A stretch of 64,000 nt of DNA from Simplicispira suum (GTDB taxonomy: Bacteria > Pseudomonadota > Gammaproteobacteria > Burkholderiales > Burkholderiaceae_C). The position numbers and the translations under genes are program-made. The notes beneath the pieces were generated by a model. The model was not told where the DNA came from. It ran no database searches and saw only the letters and a program-made list of their open reading frames with translations. The stretch spans positions 806,001 to 870,000 of the forward strand of contig NZ_CP027669.1 of NCBI RefSeq assembly GCF_003008595.1. The letters run 5' to 3'. Shown here piece by piece: positions 9,440 to 18,960 of the stretch (position 1 is its first letter; the number at the start of each line of letters is the position of its first letter).

Positions 9440-10678
9440 TCAGAACAGCACGCGGCAGCGCAGCGTATTGGGCACCTGCTGGAGCTTTTGCAGTGCCAGC
9501 TCGGACGATGCGGCGTCGATATCCATCACCACATAGCCGATAGCGGCGTTCGTCTGCAGATACTGGGCGGCCACGTTGATGTGGTTCTCGGCAAAGACGC
9601 GGTTGATCTCGGACATCACGCCCGGCACATTGCGGTGCACGTGCAGGATGCGGTGCGTGCCCTTTTGCGCCGGCAGTGCCACTTCAGGAAAGTTGACCGA
9701 ACTGATCGAAGTTCCGTTGTCGCTGTAGCGCACCAGCTTTTCCGCCACCTCGACGCCAATATTGGCCTGCGCCTCCAGGGTGGAGCCACCGATATGCGGG
9801 GTGAGAATGACGTTGTCCAAGCCGCGCAGAGGGCTGACGAATTCATCCTTGTTGCTGCGGGGCTCCACCGGAAACACGTCCACCGCTGCGCCCAGCAGGC
9901 GGCCAGCGCGTACCGCCTCGGCCAGGGGCTCGATTTCCACGACCGTCCCGCGTGCGGCGTTGATGAAGACCGCGCCGGGCTTCATGGCAGCGATTTCTGC
10001 GGCGCCAATCATCCATTTGGTGGATGGCAACTCGGGCACATGCAGGCTGATGACGTCGCTCGCACCGAGCAGTTCGGTCAGCCCAGCGGCCTGGCGCGCG
10101 TTGCCCAGCGGCAGCTTGGCAATCACGTCGTGGAAGATCACGTGCATGCCGAGCGACTCGGCCAACACCGAGAGCTGCGAGCCAATCGCGCCGTAGCCGA
10201 CGATGCCCAGCGTCTTGCCGCGCGTCTCGAACGCTTTGTCGGCCGACTTGAGCCAGCCGCCCCGGTGCGCGGCTGCGTTGCGCGCCGGAATGCCGCGCAG
10301 CAACAAAATGGCCTCGGCCAGCACCAGTTCGGCCACCGAGCGGGTGTTGGAATACGGCGCGTTGAACACCGCAATGCCGCGCTCGCGCGCTGCGTTCAAG
10401 TCCACCTGGTTGGTTCCGATGCAGAAGCACCCGATGGCGACAAGTTTGTGGGCATGCTCCAGCACCTCGGCCGTCAGCTGGGTGCGCGAGCGAATGCCGA
10501 TGAAATGCACGTCGCGAATTCGCTCAATCAGCTGGTCCTGCGGCAAGGCACCCGACACTGCGTCGATCTGCTCGTAGCCGGCTCTGCGCAGCACCTCTAG
10601 CGCCGAAGGGTGCAGGCCTTCGAGCAACAGGAATTTGATCTTGCTTTTATCAAGGGAGGTGGGGGCAACAGCGCTCAT
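9440..10678 (-). CDS. serA: D-3-phosphoglycerate dehydrogenase
   Basis: This is the first enzyme of serine biosynthesis, oxidising 3-phosphoglycerate to 3-phosphohydroxypyruvate with NAD+. At 412 residues it has the length of the E. coli-type enzyme. The N-terminal substrate domain contains GIRSRTQLT. The Rossmann motif is GIVGYGAIGSQL (about 158-169). The catalytic Arg lies in NAARGT and the catalytic His in LTPHIGGST. A C-terminal ACT domain (about 338-412, RNVPGVMSEINRVF) is the serine feedback site in the family. It is transcribed away from ugpB across a 249-bp gap rich in inverted repeats. Confidence 0.97.
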   Translation of the reverse strand: MSAVAPTSLDKSKIKFLLLEGLHPSALEVLRRAGYEQIDAVSGALPQDQLIERIRDVHFIGIRSRTQLTAEVLEHAHKLVAIGCFCIGTNQVDLNAARERGIAVFNAPYSNTRSVAELVLAEAILLLRGIPARNAAAHRGGWLKSADKAFETRGKTLGIVGYGAIGSQLSVLAESLGMHVIFHDVIAKLPLGNARQAAGLTELLGASDVISLHVPELPSTKWMIGAAEIAAMKPGAVFINAARGTVVEIEPLAEAVRAGRLLGAAVDVFPVEPRSNKDEFVSPLRGLDNVILTPHIGGSTLEAQANIGVEVAEKLVRYSDNGTSISSVNFPEVALPAQKGTHRILHVHRNVPGVMSEINRVFAENHINVAAQYLQTNAAIGYVVMDIDAASSELALQKLQQVPNTLRCRVLF

Positions 10679-10745
10679 GGGTCAACGGGTCAGGCCGGCA
10701 AGTGAAAAGAAGCCGGAACCGTACCATGTTGCGGCGCAACATCCA

Positions 10746-10820
10746 AGCCGTTGAACGGCTGGCACTACCTGCATCCAGGGAATATGCGAGACACGCGTAC
10801 GGGGTTAACCCGCTTATTCC
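10746..10820. promoter_or_regulatory. Nested inverted repeats in the serA-ugpB divergent region
   Basis: Three palindromes lie between the two divergent start codons. AGCCGTT-G-AACGGCT (10746-10760) is perfect. GGGTTAACCC (10802-10811) is perfect. GGAATATGCG (10779-10788) pairs imperfectly with CGCTTATTCC (10811-10820) and brackets the second one. They are plausible operator sites for the ugp operon or serA. I cannot assign a regulator and see no convincing Pho box. Confidence 0.45.
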
Positions 10821-10913
10821 AACAAGCAAACGCTGGTTAAAAAGCTCTATGGTGCTGGGTTGCGACACACAGTGGTCACAAAAACAAGCCAGGATCAGCG
10901 TTTTCACTTCAGC

Positions 10914-10919
10914 AAGGAG
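10914..10919 (+). promoter_or_regulatory. ugpB ribosome binding site
   Basis: AAGGAG stands 8 bp before the ugpB ATG. It is one of the strongest Shine-Dalgarno sites in the window, consistent with high expression of the periplasmic binding protein. Confidence 0.75.
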
Positions 10920-10927
10920 TCCATTTC

Positions 10928-12238
10928 ATGAAATACCGATCGCTCGCCGCCTGCGCCGCCTTGGCCGCCATGGCCAGCACTACAGCCCAGGCACAGACCG
11001 AGATTCAATGGTGGCACGCGATGAGCGGGCCGCTGGGCGAGTGGGTCAACGATCTGGCCAAACAGTACAACGCCAGCCAGACCGAATACAAAGTCGTGCC
11101 CACCTTCAAGGGCACCTACGACGAGAACATGACCGCCGCCATTGCCGCGTTCCGCGCCGGCAATGCACCGGACATCCTGCAGGTGTACGAAGTGGGAACG
11201 GCCACCATGATGGCAGCCAAAACGGCCATCGTGCCTGTGGGCGAAGTGATGAAGCAGGCCAAGGTCAAATTCGACCCCAAGGCCTACATTCCTGCGGTTG
11301 CGGGCTACTACACTGCGCCCAATGGGCAGATGTTGAGCTTCCCGTTCAACAGCTCGACGACGATCTTTTACTACAACAAGGACAAGTTCAAGGCGGCCGG
11401 TCTCGACCCCGAGAAAGCGCCCACCACCTGGCCCGAAGTCGTTGCAGCGGCCGCCAAGCTCAAGGCCAATGGCGAAAAATGCCCGTTCACTACCAGCTGG
11501 ATCAGCTGGACGCAGCTGGAGAGTTTCTCCACCTGGCACAACACCTTGTTTGCCACCAAAAACAATGGCTTTGGCGGCACGGATGCGCGTTTGGCGTTCA
11601 ACTCACCGCTGCACCTGCGCCACTTCGACAATTTGTCCAACATGGCCAAGCAGGGTCTGTTCGTCTACAAGGGCCGCGCCAACGCGGCGGACGTCTCGTT
11701 CCCCTCGGGTGAATGCGCCATGATCACCGGCTCGTCGGGTCTGTACGCCCGCGTCAGCAAGGAAGCCAAGTTCGCCTACGGCATCAGCCAGCTGCCTTAC
11801 TACCCCGACGTGGAAGGTGCGCCGCAAAACACCATCATCGGCGGCGCCAGCCTGTGGGTGATGTCGGGCAAGCCACCAGCGCACTACAAGGGAGTGGCGG
11901 ACTTCTTCTCGTTCCTCTCGAATGCCGAAGTGCAGTCCGCCAGCCACAAGCGCACCGGCTACCTGCCCATTACCATGGCGGCTTTCGAGTTGACCGAAAA
12001 ATCGGGCTTCTACAAGGAAAAGCCTGGTACCGACGTCGCTGTGACGCAGATGATCCGCAAGACCACCGACAAGTCGCGCGGCATCCGCCTGGGCAACTTC
12101 AACCAGATCCGCACCATCATTGACGAGGAAACCGAGCAAATCTGGGCCGGCAAGAAGAGCGCCAAAGAAGCACTGGACACCGCCATCCAGCGCGGCAACG
12201 AGCAGCTCGAACGCTTCCAGAAGGCCAACAAGTCCTAA
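10928..12238 (+). CDS. ugpB: sn-glycerol-3-phosphate ABC transporter, periplasmic binding protein
   Basis: This 436-residue extracytoplasmic solute-binding protein (family 1) has a clear Sec signal peptide (MKYRSLAACAALAAMAS, cleavage likely after AQA near residue 23). The mature N-terminus has the family's IQWWHAMSG motif and the glycerophosphate-binding region includes QVYEVGTATMM and GYYTAPNGQMLSFPFN. It delivers glycerol-3-phosphate or glycerophosphodiesters to UgpAE. It is the first gene of ugpB-A-E-C-Q. A strong hairpin follows its stop codon, which could protect the ugpB portion of the mRNA. Confidence 0.95.
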   Translation: MKYRSLAACAALAAMASTTAQAQTEIQWWHAMSGPLGEWVNDLAKQYNASQTEYKVVPTFKGTYDENMTAAIAAFRAGNAPDILQVYEVGTATMMAAKTAIVPVGEVMKQAKVKFDPKAYIPAVAGYYTAPNGQMLSFPFNSSTTIFYYNKDKFKAAGLDPEKAPTTWPEVVAAAAKLKANGEKCPFTTSWISWTQLESFSTWHNTLFATKNNGFGGTDARLAFNSPLHLRHFDNLSNMAKQGLFVYKGRANAADVSFPSGECAMITGSSGLYARVSKEAKFAYGISQLPYYPDVEGAPQNTIIGGASLWVMSGKPPAHYKGVADFFSFLSNAEVQSASHKRTGYLPITMAAFELTEKSGFYKEKPGTDVAVTQMIRKTTDKSRGIRLGNFNQIRTIIDEETEQIWAGKKSAKEALDTAIQRGNEQLERFQKANKS

Positions 12239-12271
12239 GCCAGTGGGCGTTCGCGCCCGCTTCCACCCTTT

Positions 12272-12310
12272 GCGACCCGCCGCACTGCAAGCCGCAGCAC
12301 GGCGGGTCGC
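12272..12310 (+). repeat. Long stem-loop between ugpB and ugpA
   Basis: An 11-bp perfect stem GCGACCCGCCG (12272-12282) pairs with CGGCGGGTCGC (12300-12310). Inside, CTGC/GCAG form a second 4-bp stem separated by symmetric CA/CA, with loop AAGCC. No T-run follows, so it is not a classical terminator. The position after a binding-protein gene resembles mRNA-stabilising hairpins known from other ABC operons. Confidence 0.75.
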
Positions 12311-12328
12311 TGCATTGACACCGGATTC

Positions 12329-13210
12329 ATGGAAAAACGCGTCCTTTTTCGCTCAAGCTGGCTGCCATGGGCGTTGCTGACCCCTCAGTTGGCGGTGATC
12401 ATCGTGTTCTTTTTCTGGCCCGCCAGCCAGGCCCTGGTTCAGTCGCTGCAGGTGCAAGATCCGTTCGGCACCTCCGTCGAATGGGTGGGAATGCAGAATT
12501 TCCGCCAGTTGTTCAGCGATTCGGCCTATCTGGAATCGTTCAAGACCACGGCCTGGTTCTCGCTGCTGGTGGCTACGCTGGGCATCAGCATCTCGTTGAT
12601 TCTGGCCGTTTTTGCCGATCGCGTCGTGCGCGGGGCCATGGTCTACAAGACCTTTTTGATTCTTCCGTACGCCGTCGCTCCTGCGGTCGCCGGCGTGCTC
12701 TGGCTGTTCATGTTTTCGCCGACGCTGGGTGTGGTGGCCTACGCGCTGGAGCATGTCGGCATTCACTGGAACCATTTGCTCAACTCGACGCACGCACTGA
12801 CGCTGATCGTCATGGCGGCCGTGTGGAAGCAAATTTCCTACAACTTCCTGTTTTTCCTGGCGGGCTTGCAATCCATTCCCAAATCGCTCATCGAAGCTGC
12901 ATCGATGGACGGCGCGGGCCCATGGCGGCGCTTCTGGAGCATCCAGTTCCCATTGCTCACGCCAACCACCTTCTTCCTCTTGGTGATCAACATGGTGTAC
13001 GCCTTCTTTGACACCTTTGCCATCGTGGACGCCACGACGCAAGGTGGTCCAGGGCGCGATACGGCCATCCTGGTCTACAAGGTGTATTACGACGGCTTCA
13101 AGGCACTGGACCTGGGCGGCTCGGCCGCGCAGTCGGTGGTGCTGATGGTCATCGTCATTGCGCTCACCGTGGTGCAGTTTCGCTACGTCGAAAAGAAAGT
13201 GAACTATTGA
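12329..13210 (+). CDS. ugpA: sn-glycerol-3-phosphate ABC transporter permease UgpA
   Basis: This 293-residue inner-membrane permease has six predicted membrane segments. The EAA loop that contacts the ATPase reads EAASMDGAGPWRRFWSIQFPLL (residues about 190-211). MalF/UgpA-type features include the N-terminal LLTPQLAVIIVFFFWPA segment and the late loop DATTQGGPGRDTAILVYKVY. It works with UgpE as the channel. It follows ugpB after 90 bp containing a stable hairpin. Confidence 0.95.
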   Translation: MEKRVLFRSSWLPWALLTPQLAVIIVFFFWPASQALVQSLQVQDPFGTSVEWVGMQNFRQLFSDSAYLESFKTTAWFSLLVATLGISISLILAVFADRVVRGAMVYKTFLILPYAVAPAVAGVLWLFMFSPTLGVVAYALEHVGIHWNHLLNSTHALTLIVMAAVWKQISYNFLFFLAGLQSIPKSLIEAASMDGAGPWRRFWSIQFPLLTPTTFFLLVINMVYAFFDTFAIVDATTQGGPGRDTAILVYKVYYDGFKALDLGGSAAQSVVLMVIVIALTVVQFRYVEKKVNY

Positions 13211-13352
13211 CTCCCCCCAACGTGACTTCGCGCCTTCCCCAAAGGGGACACCACCAGCGGCCTGGCAAAGCCAGTTCTGCGGTGGTGCTGGTAGTGCAGC
13301 GCGCTCCGAAAATAGTGGTCACAGCCTTGGCCCACAACAATGAAACCCCCCC
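13211..13352 (+). repeat. Hairpin-rich element between ugpA and ugpE
   Basis: This 142-bp gap holds two adjacent hairpins. TCCCC-AAA-GGGGA lies at 13236-13248. A compound one has CACCACC (13249-13255) pairing with GGTGGTG (13281-13287), enclosing CTGGC-AAA-GCCAG (13262-13274). There is no coding signal. It looks like a second class of repeat-like intergenic element. Only one copy is in the window, so calling it a repeat is inference. Confidence 0.5.
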
Positions 13353-14204
13353 ATGGTTGAACGTAACCCCCTTTTAGATGTGATCTCGCACGCCGTGATG
13401 TGGCTGGGCGTGGCCATCGTCGCCTTTCCGCTGTACCTGGCGTTTGTCGCTTCCAGCCACACAGCGCAGGACATCGTGCAGGCACCCATGCCTTTGCTGC
13501 CCGGCGGCAATCTGTGGGAAACCTACAAGACCGCGCTCTTCGGGGGCGGGGATGGCGCCGGCTCCACCGCACCCGTGGCCCGCATGATGTGGGTCAGTTT
13601 TGTCACGGCCATGGTCATTACCGTGGGCAAGATCTCCATCTCGCTGTTGTCGGCGTTTGCGGTGGTGTACTTCCGCTTCCCGTTCAAGATGCTCTGCTTC
13701 TGGGCCATCTTCGTGACCTTGATGCTGCCCGTCGAAGTGCGCATCGGCCCGACCTACCAGGTGGTGTCCGACCTGGGCATGCTCAACAGCTACGCGGGCC
13801 TGACCGTGCCGCTGATTGCCTCGGCGACGGCCACCTTCCTGTTCCGGCAGTTTTTCCTGACCGTGCCCGACGAGCTGGTGGAAGCGGCACGCATGGACGG
13901 CGCGGGCCCCATGCGCTTCTTCAAGGACGTACTGGTACCGCTGTCGAGCACCTCGATCGCCGCGCTGTTCGTCATCCAGTTCATCTACGGCTGGAACCAG
14001 TATCTGTGGCCGCTGCTGGCCACCACCAGCGAAGACATGTACCCGGTGGTGATCGGCATCAAACGCATGATTGCCGGGGGCGACGCCGCGAATGACTGGA
14101 ACATCGTCATGGCCACCGCGATTCTTGCCATGCTGCCGCCGGCCTTTGTCGTCGTGCTCATGCAGAAGTGGTTCGTCAAGGGCTTGGTCGATACCGAAAA
14201 ATAA
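13353..14204 (+). CDS. ugpE: sn-glycerol-3-phosphate ABC transporter permease UgpE
   Basis: This 283-residue partner permease has six predicted membrane segments. Its EAA loop is EAARMDGAGPMRFFKDVLVPL (residues about 177-197). The C-terminal region, with YGWNQYLWPLL and a charged end FVKGLVDTEK, is typical of MalG/UgpE. The ATG at 13353 follows a pyrimidine-rich stretch with no evident ribosome site. Its stop is followed directly by copy C of the dispersed repeat, which fills the space before ugpC. Confidence 0.95.
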   Translation: MVERNPLLDVISHAVMWLGVAIVAFPLYLAFVASSHTAQDIVQAPMPLLPGGNLWETYKTALFGGGDGAGSTAPVARMMWVSFVTAMVITVGKISISLLSAFAVVYFRFPFKMLCFWAIFVTLMLPVEVRIGPTYQVVSDLGMLNSYAGLTVPLIASATATFLFRQFFLTVPDELVEAARMDGAGPMRFFKDVLVPLSSTSIAALFVIQFIYGWNQYLWPLLATTSEDMYPVVIGIKRMIAGGDAANDWNIVMATAILAMLPPAFVVVLMQKWFVKGLVDTEK

Positions 14205-14206
14205 TG

Positions 14207-14264
14207 GTCAAATTGGCCTCTAGCGCTTATTAATAAAGCGCAAGCAGCTTCAAAATAGATAGCA
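14207..14264 (+). repeat. Dispersed palindromic repeat, copy C
   Basis: GGCCTCTAGCGCTTAT (14215-14230) and AAGCGCAAGCAGCTTC (14236-14251) are the two arms. The tail AATAGATAGCAAA runs up to the ugpC start, so the repeat occupies the position of the ugpC ribosome site, and no Shine-Dalgarno sequence is visible there. Confidence 0.85.
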
Positions 14265-14266
14265 AA

Positions 14267-15285
<1,019 letters not shown>

Positions 15286-15289
<4 letters not shown>

Positions 15290-16032
15290 CTGCTCTGCCC
15301 ACTTGGCCCTACCCGCGCTGGATCGCCCACCGAGGCGCCGGCAAACTGGCCCCCGAAAACACCTTGGCGGCCTTTCGCCTGGGCGCGCAGTACGGCTACC
15401 GCATGTTCGAGTGCGACGCCAAGCTGAGCGCCGACGGCCTGCCCTTCCTGCTGCACGACAGCACGCTGGAGCGCACCACCAACGGCAGCGGTATGGCGGG
15501 CGAGCAAGACTACGCCCAGCTTGCGCAATACGACGCCGGCAGCTGGCTGGGGCGGGCCTGGGCCGGCGAGCCCCTGCCCACGCTGGAAAACGTGGCGCGC
15601 TTCTGCCTAGCCAACCATCTGCATCTGAACATCGAGATCAAGCCCACACCTGGGCAAGAGGAAGAAACCGGCCGCGTGGTGGCCGAACACGCCGAGCGGT
15701 TCTGGAGAGATGCGGCCTGCGCGCCGCTGCTCTCGTCTTTCCGCCCCGAATCGCTAGCGCAAGCCCGGGATGCAGCGCCCAAACTGCCCCGTGCCCTGCT
15801 GCTCGACAGCCTGAGGGAAGGCTGCTTCGACCAGGCCCAGGAGCTCGGTTGTGTGGCACTGATCTGCCGTTACACGCTTTGGGACGCTGCGCTCGTGGCG
15901 CAGGCGCACGCCCAGGGACTGCGCGCGCTGAGCTACACGGTCAACGACACCACGGCGGCCGATGCGCTGCTGGCACTGGGCACCGACGGCATCATCACCG
16001 ACCGCGTGGATCTGTTCAGCCCAGCAGCCTGA
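15286..16032 (+). CDS. ugpQ: Glycerophosphodiester phosphodiesterase (cytosolic, UgpQ-type)
   Basis: This enzyme hydrolyses glycerophosphodiesters to glycerol-3-phosphate and an alcohol, complementing the adjacent Ugp transporter. At 248 residues with no signal peptide, it is the cytosolic type. Catalytic motif [13 protein letters not shown] (residues 14-26) supplies His, Arg and Glu; [18 protein letters not shown] (41-58) supplies metal ligands and the second His. The C-terminal [12 protein letters not shown] is typical of the GDPD fold. It is last in ugpBAECQ, coupled to ugpC by an ATGA overlap. Confidence 0.95.
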
Positions 16033-16044
16033 AGTGCAGGACGA

Positions 16045-16322
16045 TCAGCGGCGCCAGCCGCGCTGCAGCAGCCACTGGCAGCTCGCGCACGCCAGCACCA
16101 AGGCGGCATAGGTCAGCATCTTGCCGTCGCGCCCGAGCAGCACCAGCCCCCCAGAAGCACGCACGTGCCAACGCCTGCCTGCGCCAGCCACTGCAGCCAC
16201 CAGCGCGGCGCAGCGGCGGGCCGGCCCAGCACCAGCCGCGCGGGCAGCCACAGCAACAGCGGCACGGCCAGCGCAGGGGCAAGAAAGTTGAGCAGATGGT
16301 TCAGGGCCGACAAAAAGTCCAT
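16045..16322 (-). pseudogene. Small membrane protein gene interrupted by a 1-base frameshift
   Basis: The reading frame from MDFLSALNHLLNF (start 16322) gives one long hydrophobic segment and then leaves frame at a run of six C on the + strand (16147-16152), ending prematurely at 16113. With one more base the protein continues as GLVLLGRDGKMLTYAALVL and ends QWLLQRGWRR at 16045, giving 92 residues with three membrane segments. I recall similar short proteins upstream of hemA in Comamonadaceae, which supports the repaired version. It could be a real mutation, a phase-variable tract or a homopolymer sequencing error. Function unknown. Confidence 0.7.
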
Positions 16323-16382
16323 AAAAATGACGCAAGTCAAGGCTGTTGCATAGACCGATAGGCGTTGAAGAGCCAGCGATTT

Positions 16383-16388
16383 TATAAT
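16383..16388 (+). promoter_or_regulatory. hemA -10 element, close to the start codon
   Basis: A perfect TATAAT lies 6 nt before the hemA ATG at 16395. In this geometry transcription would begin at or next to the A of ATG, implying a leaderless mRNA. No consensus -35 is visible at 16-18 bp spacing. Confidence 0.5.
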
Positions 16389-16394
16389 CGGGCA

Positions 16395-17693
16395 ATGTCT
16401 GTCTGGGCCTTGGGCATCAACCACAACACCGCGCCAATCGATTTGCGCGGTCGTTTTGCGTTTGCGCTCGATCAAATTGCCCCGACGCTGCACGGTTTGC
16501 GCACGGCCTTGGGGGCCTCTCATCCGCATCGCGGCATCGAATCGGCCATCATTTCCACCTGCAACCGCACCGAGGTGTATTGTGCCGGTGACCCCATGGC
16601 GCTGGACCACACCCTGGGTTGGTTGGCGCAAAGCGGGGGCGTCAGCACCGACCTGTTGCGCTCGCACTCCTATGTGCTGGAAGACGGCCCGGCCGCCCGC
16701 CACGCCTTCCGCGTGGCCAGCGGGCTCGACTCCATGGTGCTGGGCGAGCCGCAAATTCTGGGGCAGATGAAAGACGCGGTGCGCGCTGCCGAGAGCGCCG
16801 GTGCGCTGGGCTCCACGCTCAACCAACTCTTCCAGCGCAGCTTTGCCGTCGCCAAGGAAGTTCGCACCTCTACCGAAATCGGCGCCCACAGCATCAGCAT
16901 GGCCGCCGCCGCCGTGCGCCTGGCGAGCCAGATCTTCGAAGACCTGGGCGAAACCAAGGTGCTTTTCATCGGTGCCGGCGAAATGGTTGAGCTGACCGCC
17001 ACACATTTCGCCGCGCGCAACCCGCAATCCATCGCCATTGCCAACCGCACGCTGGAGCGCGGCGAGCGCTTGGCCGCGCGCTTCGGCGCCGAGGTGCTGC
17101 GCTTGGCCGACCTGCCCGAGCGCCTGCACGAATTCGACATCGTCGTCAGCTGTACCGCCAGCACGCTGCCCATCGTGGGCCTGGGTGCTGTCGAGCGGGC
17201 GCTGAAAAAACGCCGCCACCGCCCCATGTTCATGGTCGATCTGGCCGTGCCGCGCGACATCGAGCCCGAAGTCAAAGCCCTGCGCGACGTGTACCTCTAC
17301 ACGGTGGACGATCTGGCCAGCGTGGTGCAAACAGCGCAGGCCAGCCGCCAGGCCGCCGTCGAGCAGGCCGAAGTGATCATCGACGCCGGCGTGCAGAGCT
17401 TCATGCACTGGATGGACCAGCGCGACCCGCAGCATGGCGTGGTACCGCTGATCCGGCAGATTCAGGAGCAGACCGACCAGTGGCGCGCCATCGAAATGGC
17501 CCGCGCCCGCCGCCGGCTGGCCCGCGGCGAGGATGTGGACGCAGTGCTCGAAGCCCTCTCACGCGGGCTTTCCCGCAAAATGCTGCACGGCACCATGGCC
17601 GAGCTGCGCGCCAGCGACGCCGAGGCGCGCGATCAAACGGCGCGCACCGCATCGCGCCTGTTTTTGCGTTCGCAAAGCAAAAATCCCTTGTAG
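16395..17693 (+). CDS. hemA: Glutamyl-tRNA reductase
   Basis: This is the first committed enzyme of C5-pathway tetrapyrrole synthesis: NADPH reduction of Glu-tRNA to glutamate-1-semialdehyde. It is 432 residues from [10 protein letters not shown], which matches the family's N-terminus better than the ATG ten codons upstream. The nucleophilic Cys is in [11 protein letters not shown] (Cys56). The NADPH domain contains [14 protein letters not shown] and the dimerisation domain is C-terminal. It heads the run hemA-prfA-prmC-grxD on one strand. A TATAAT lies immediately before the chosen start. Confidence 0.96.
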   Translation: MSVWALGINHNTAPIDLRGRFAFALDQIAPTLHGLRTALGASHPHRGIESAIISTCNRTEVYCAGDPMALDHTLGWLAQSGGVSTDLLRSHSYVLEDGPAARHAFRVASGLDSMVLGEPQILGQMKDAVRAAESAGALGSTLNQLFQRSFAVAKEVRTSTEIGAHSISMAAAAVRLASQIFEDLGETKVLFIGAGEMVELTATHFAARNPQSIAIANRTLERGERLAARFGAEVLRLADLPERLHEFDIVVSCTASTLPIVGLGAVERALKKRRHRPMFMVDLAVPRDIEPEVKALRDVYLYTVDDLASVVQTAQASRQAAVEQAEVIIDAGVQSFMHWMDQRDPQHGVVPLIRQIQEQTDQWRAIEMARARRRLARGEDVDAVLEALSRGLSRKMLHGTMAELRASDAEARDQTARTASRLFLRSQSKNPL

Positions 17694-17714
17694 CGCTGGT
17701 TCAGCCTACTTCTC

Positions 17715-17735
17715 TAGCTACTCTTCTGGTAGCTA
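17715..17735 (+). repeat. Small stem-loop between hemA and prfA
   Basis: TAGCTAC (17715-17721) and GTAGCTA (17729-17735) form a perfect 7-bp stem with a 7-nt loop in the 57-bp gap before prfA. It may be a degraded relative of the dispersed repeat, since a TAGCGCT precedes it, but the match is too poor to count as a copy. Confidence 0.45.
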
Positions 17736-17750
17736 AACCATCTTTCGCGC

Positions 17751-18860
17751 ATGCAAACATTTCTCAGGAACCAGCTCGAACGCTATGCACGGCGCATGGA
17801 GGAACTCGACTTCCTGCTCTCGCGCGAGGACATCATGTCCGACATGGCTCAGTACCGTACGCTCTCGCGTGAACACGCAGAAGTCACCCAGGTAGCGGGC
17901 CGCTACGCGCGCTACCGGCAGCTTGAAGCCGATCTGGCCGCCGCACGCGAGTTGCTGGATGACCCCGAAATGGCCGAGTTGGCGCAGGAAGAAATCGCTT
18001 CCGGCGAGGCCGATTTGCCGGAGCTGGAGAATGAACTGCAGCGCCTGCTGCTGCCCAAGGACCCGGACGACGCGCGCAATGCCTTTGTCGAGATCCGCGC
18101 CGGCACGGGCGGCGACGAATCAGCACTGTTTGCTGGCGACCTCGCCCGCATGTACACCCGCTACGCCGCCAACGTCGGCTGGCGGGTCGAAGTGGTCAGC
18201 GAACACGCGGCCGAGCTGGGCGGCTACAAGGAAATCGTGCTGCGCATTGAAGGTCCCGACGGCAGTGGCCCCGGCGGCGCGGGCGTCTATGGCGCGCTTC
18301 GCTTCGAGTCGGGTGGCCACCGCGTGCAGCGCGTGCCCGTCACCGAAACCCAGGGCCGCATCCACACCAGCGCCTGCACCGTCGCCGTGATGCCCGAGCC
18401 GGACGAGCGTGAGGCCATCCAACTCAACCCGGCGGACCTGCGCATCGACACCTTCCGCGCCAGCGGCGCCGGTGGCCAGCACATCAACAAGACCGACTCG
18501 GCCGTGCGCGTCGTACACCTGCCCACAGGCATCGTCGCCGAGTGCCAGGACGGCCGCAGCCAGCATGCCAACAAGGCCAAGGCACTGCAGGTGCTGCAGG
18601 CACGGATCCAGGAAAAAGAGCGCAGCGAGCGCGCTGCCAAGGAAGCGGCCGAGCGCAAGGGACTGATCGGCAGCGGCGACCGGAGCGATCGCATCCGCAC
18701 CTACAACTTCCCGCAAGGGCGCCTGACCGACCACCGCATCAACCTCACGCTGTACAAGCTCCTGAACGTGATGGAGGGCGATCTGGGCGACGTGCTGCAG
18801 GCGCTCGCCCACGCCCGCGAGGCCGAGCTGCTGGAAGAGTTCGAGATCGGTGCGCTATAG
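17751..18860 (+). CDS. prfA: Peptide chain release factor 1
   Basis: RF1 terminates translation at UAA and UAG. At 369 residues it is slightly longer than E. coli RF1. The codon-recognition tripeptide is PVT (residues 196-198; PAT in E. coli). The catalytic GGQ is at 241-243 in [16 protein letters not shown], followed by the basic [16 protein letters not shown] stretch. The next gene is prmC, whose product methylates the Gln of this GGQ, the common bacterial pairing. The stop codon lies inside an ATAGGCCT/AGGCCTAT palindrome. Confidence 0.97.
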   Translation: MQTFLRNQLERYARRMEELDFLLSREDIMSDMAQYRTLSREHAEVTQVAGRYARYRQLEADLAAARELLDDPEMAELAQEEIASGEADLPELENELQRLLLPKDPDDARNAFVEIRAGTGGDESALFAGDLARMYTRYAANVGWRVEVVSEHAAELGGYKEIVLRIEGPDGSGPGGAGVYGALRFESGGHRVQRVPVTETQGRIHTSACTVAVMPEPDEREAIQLNPADLRIDTFRASGAGGQHINKTDSAVRVVHLPTGIVAECQDGRSQHANKAKALQVLQARIQEKERSERAAKEAAERKGLIGSGDRSDRIRTYNFPQGRLTDHRINLTLYKLLNVMEGDLGDVLQALAHAREAELLEEFEIGAL

Positions 18861-18874
18861 GCCTGTAGGCCTAT
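18857..18874 (+). repeat. Palindrome overlapping the prfA stop codon
   Basis: ATAGGCCT-GT-AGGCCTAT is a perfect 8-bp inverted repeat that includes the prfA stop (TAG at 18858-18860). The arm ATAGGCCT equals the left flank of the dispersed repeat, whose copy E begins about 30 bp downstream, so it may be a rearranged part of that element. Confidence 0.55.
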
Positions 18875-18902
18875 TGGTCGCGTGCGGCACCAAAAATTTG
18901 AA

Positions 18903-18960
18903 TGAAATAAGGCTCTAGCGCTTTATCCATAAGCGCTATAAGCTATGAACACTATAGCAA
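18903..18960 (+). repeat. Dispersed palindromic repeat, copy E
   Basis: GGCTCTAGCGCTT (18911-18923) and ATAAGCGCTATAAGCTAT (18929-18946) are the arms, with AGCGCTT...AAGCGCT paired. The 3' arm and tail contain the prmC start codon (AGCTATGAAC), so this copy provides the translation start and the first codons of prmC. Confidence 0.85.

Noticed and set aside
10860..10900. Pho box upstream of ugpB
   Set aside because: The best 7-bp direct-repeat match on either strand agrees at only about half of the positions, no better than expected in this sequence.
17692..17736. Possible repeat copy between hemA and prfA
   Set aside because: A TAGCGCT and a TAGCTAC hairpin are present but the arm order and spacing do not match the family; listed only as a stem-loop.
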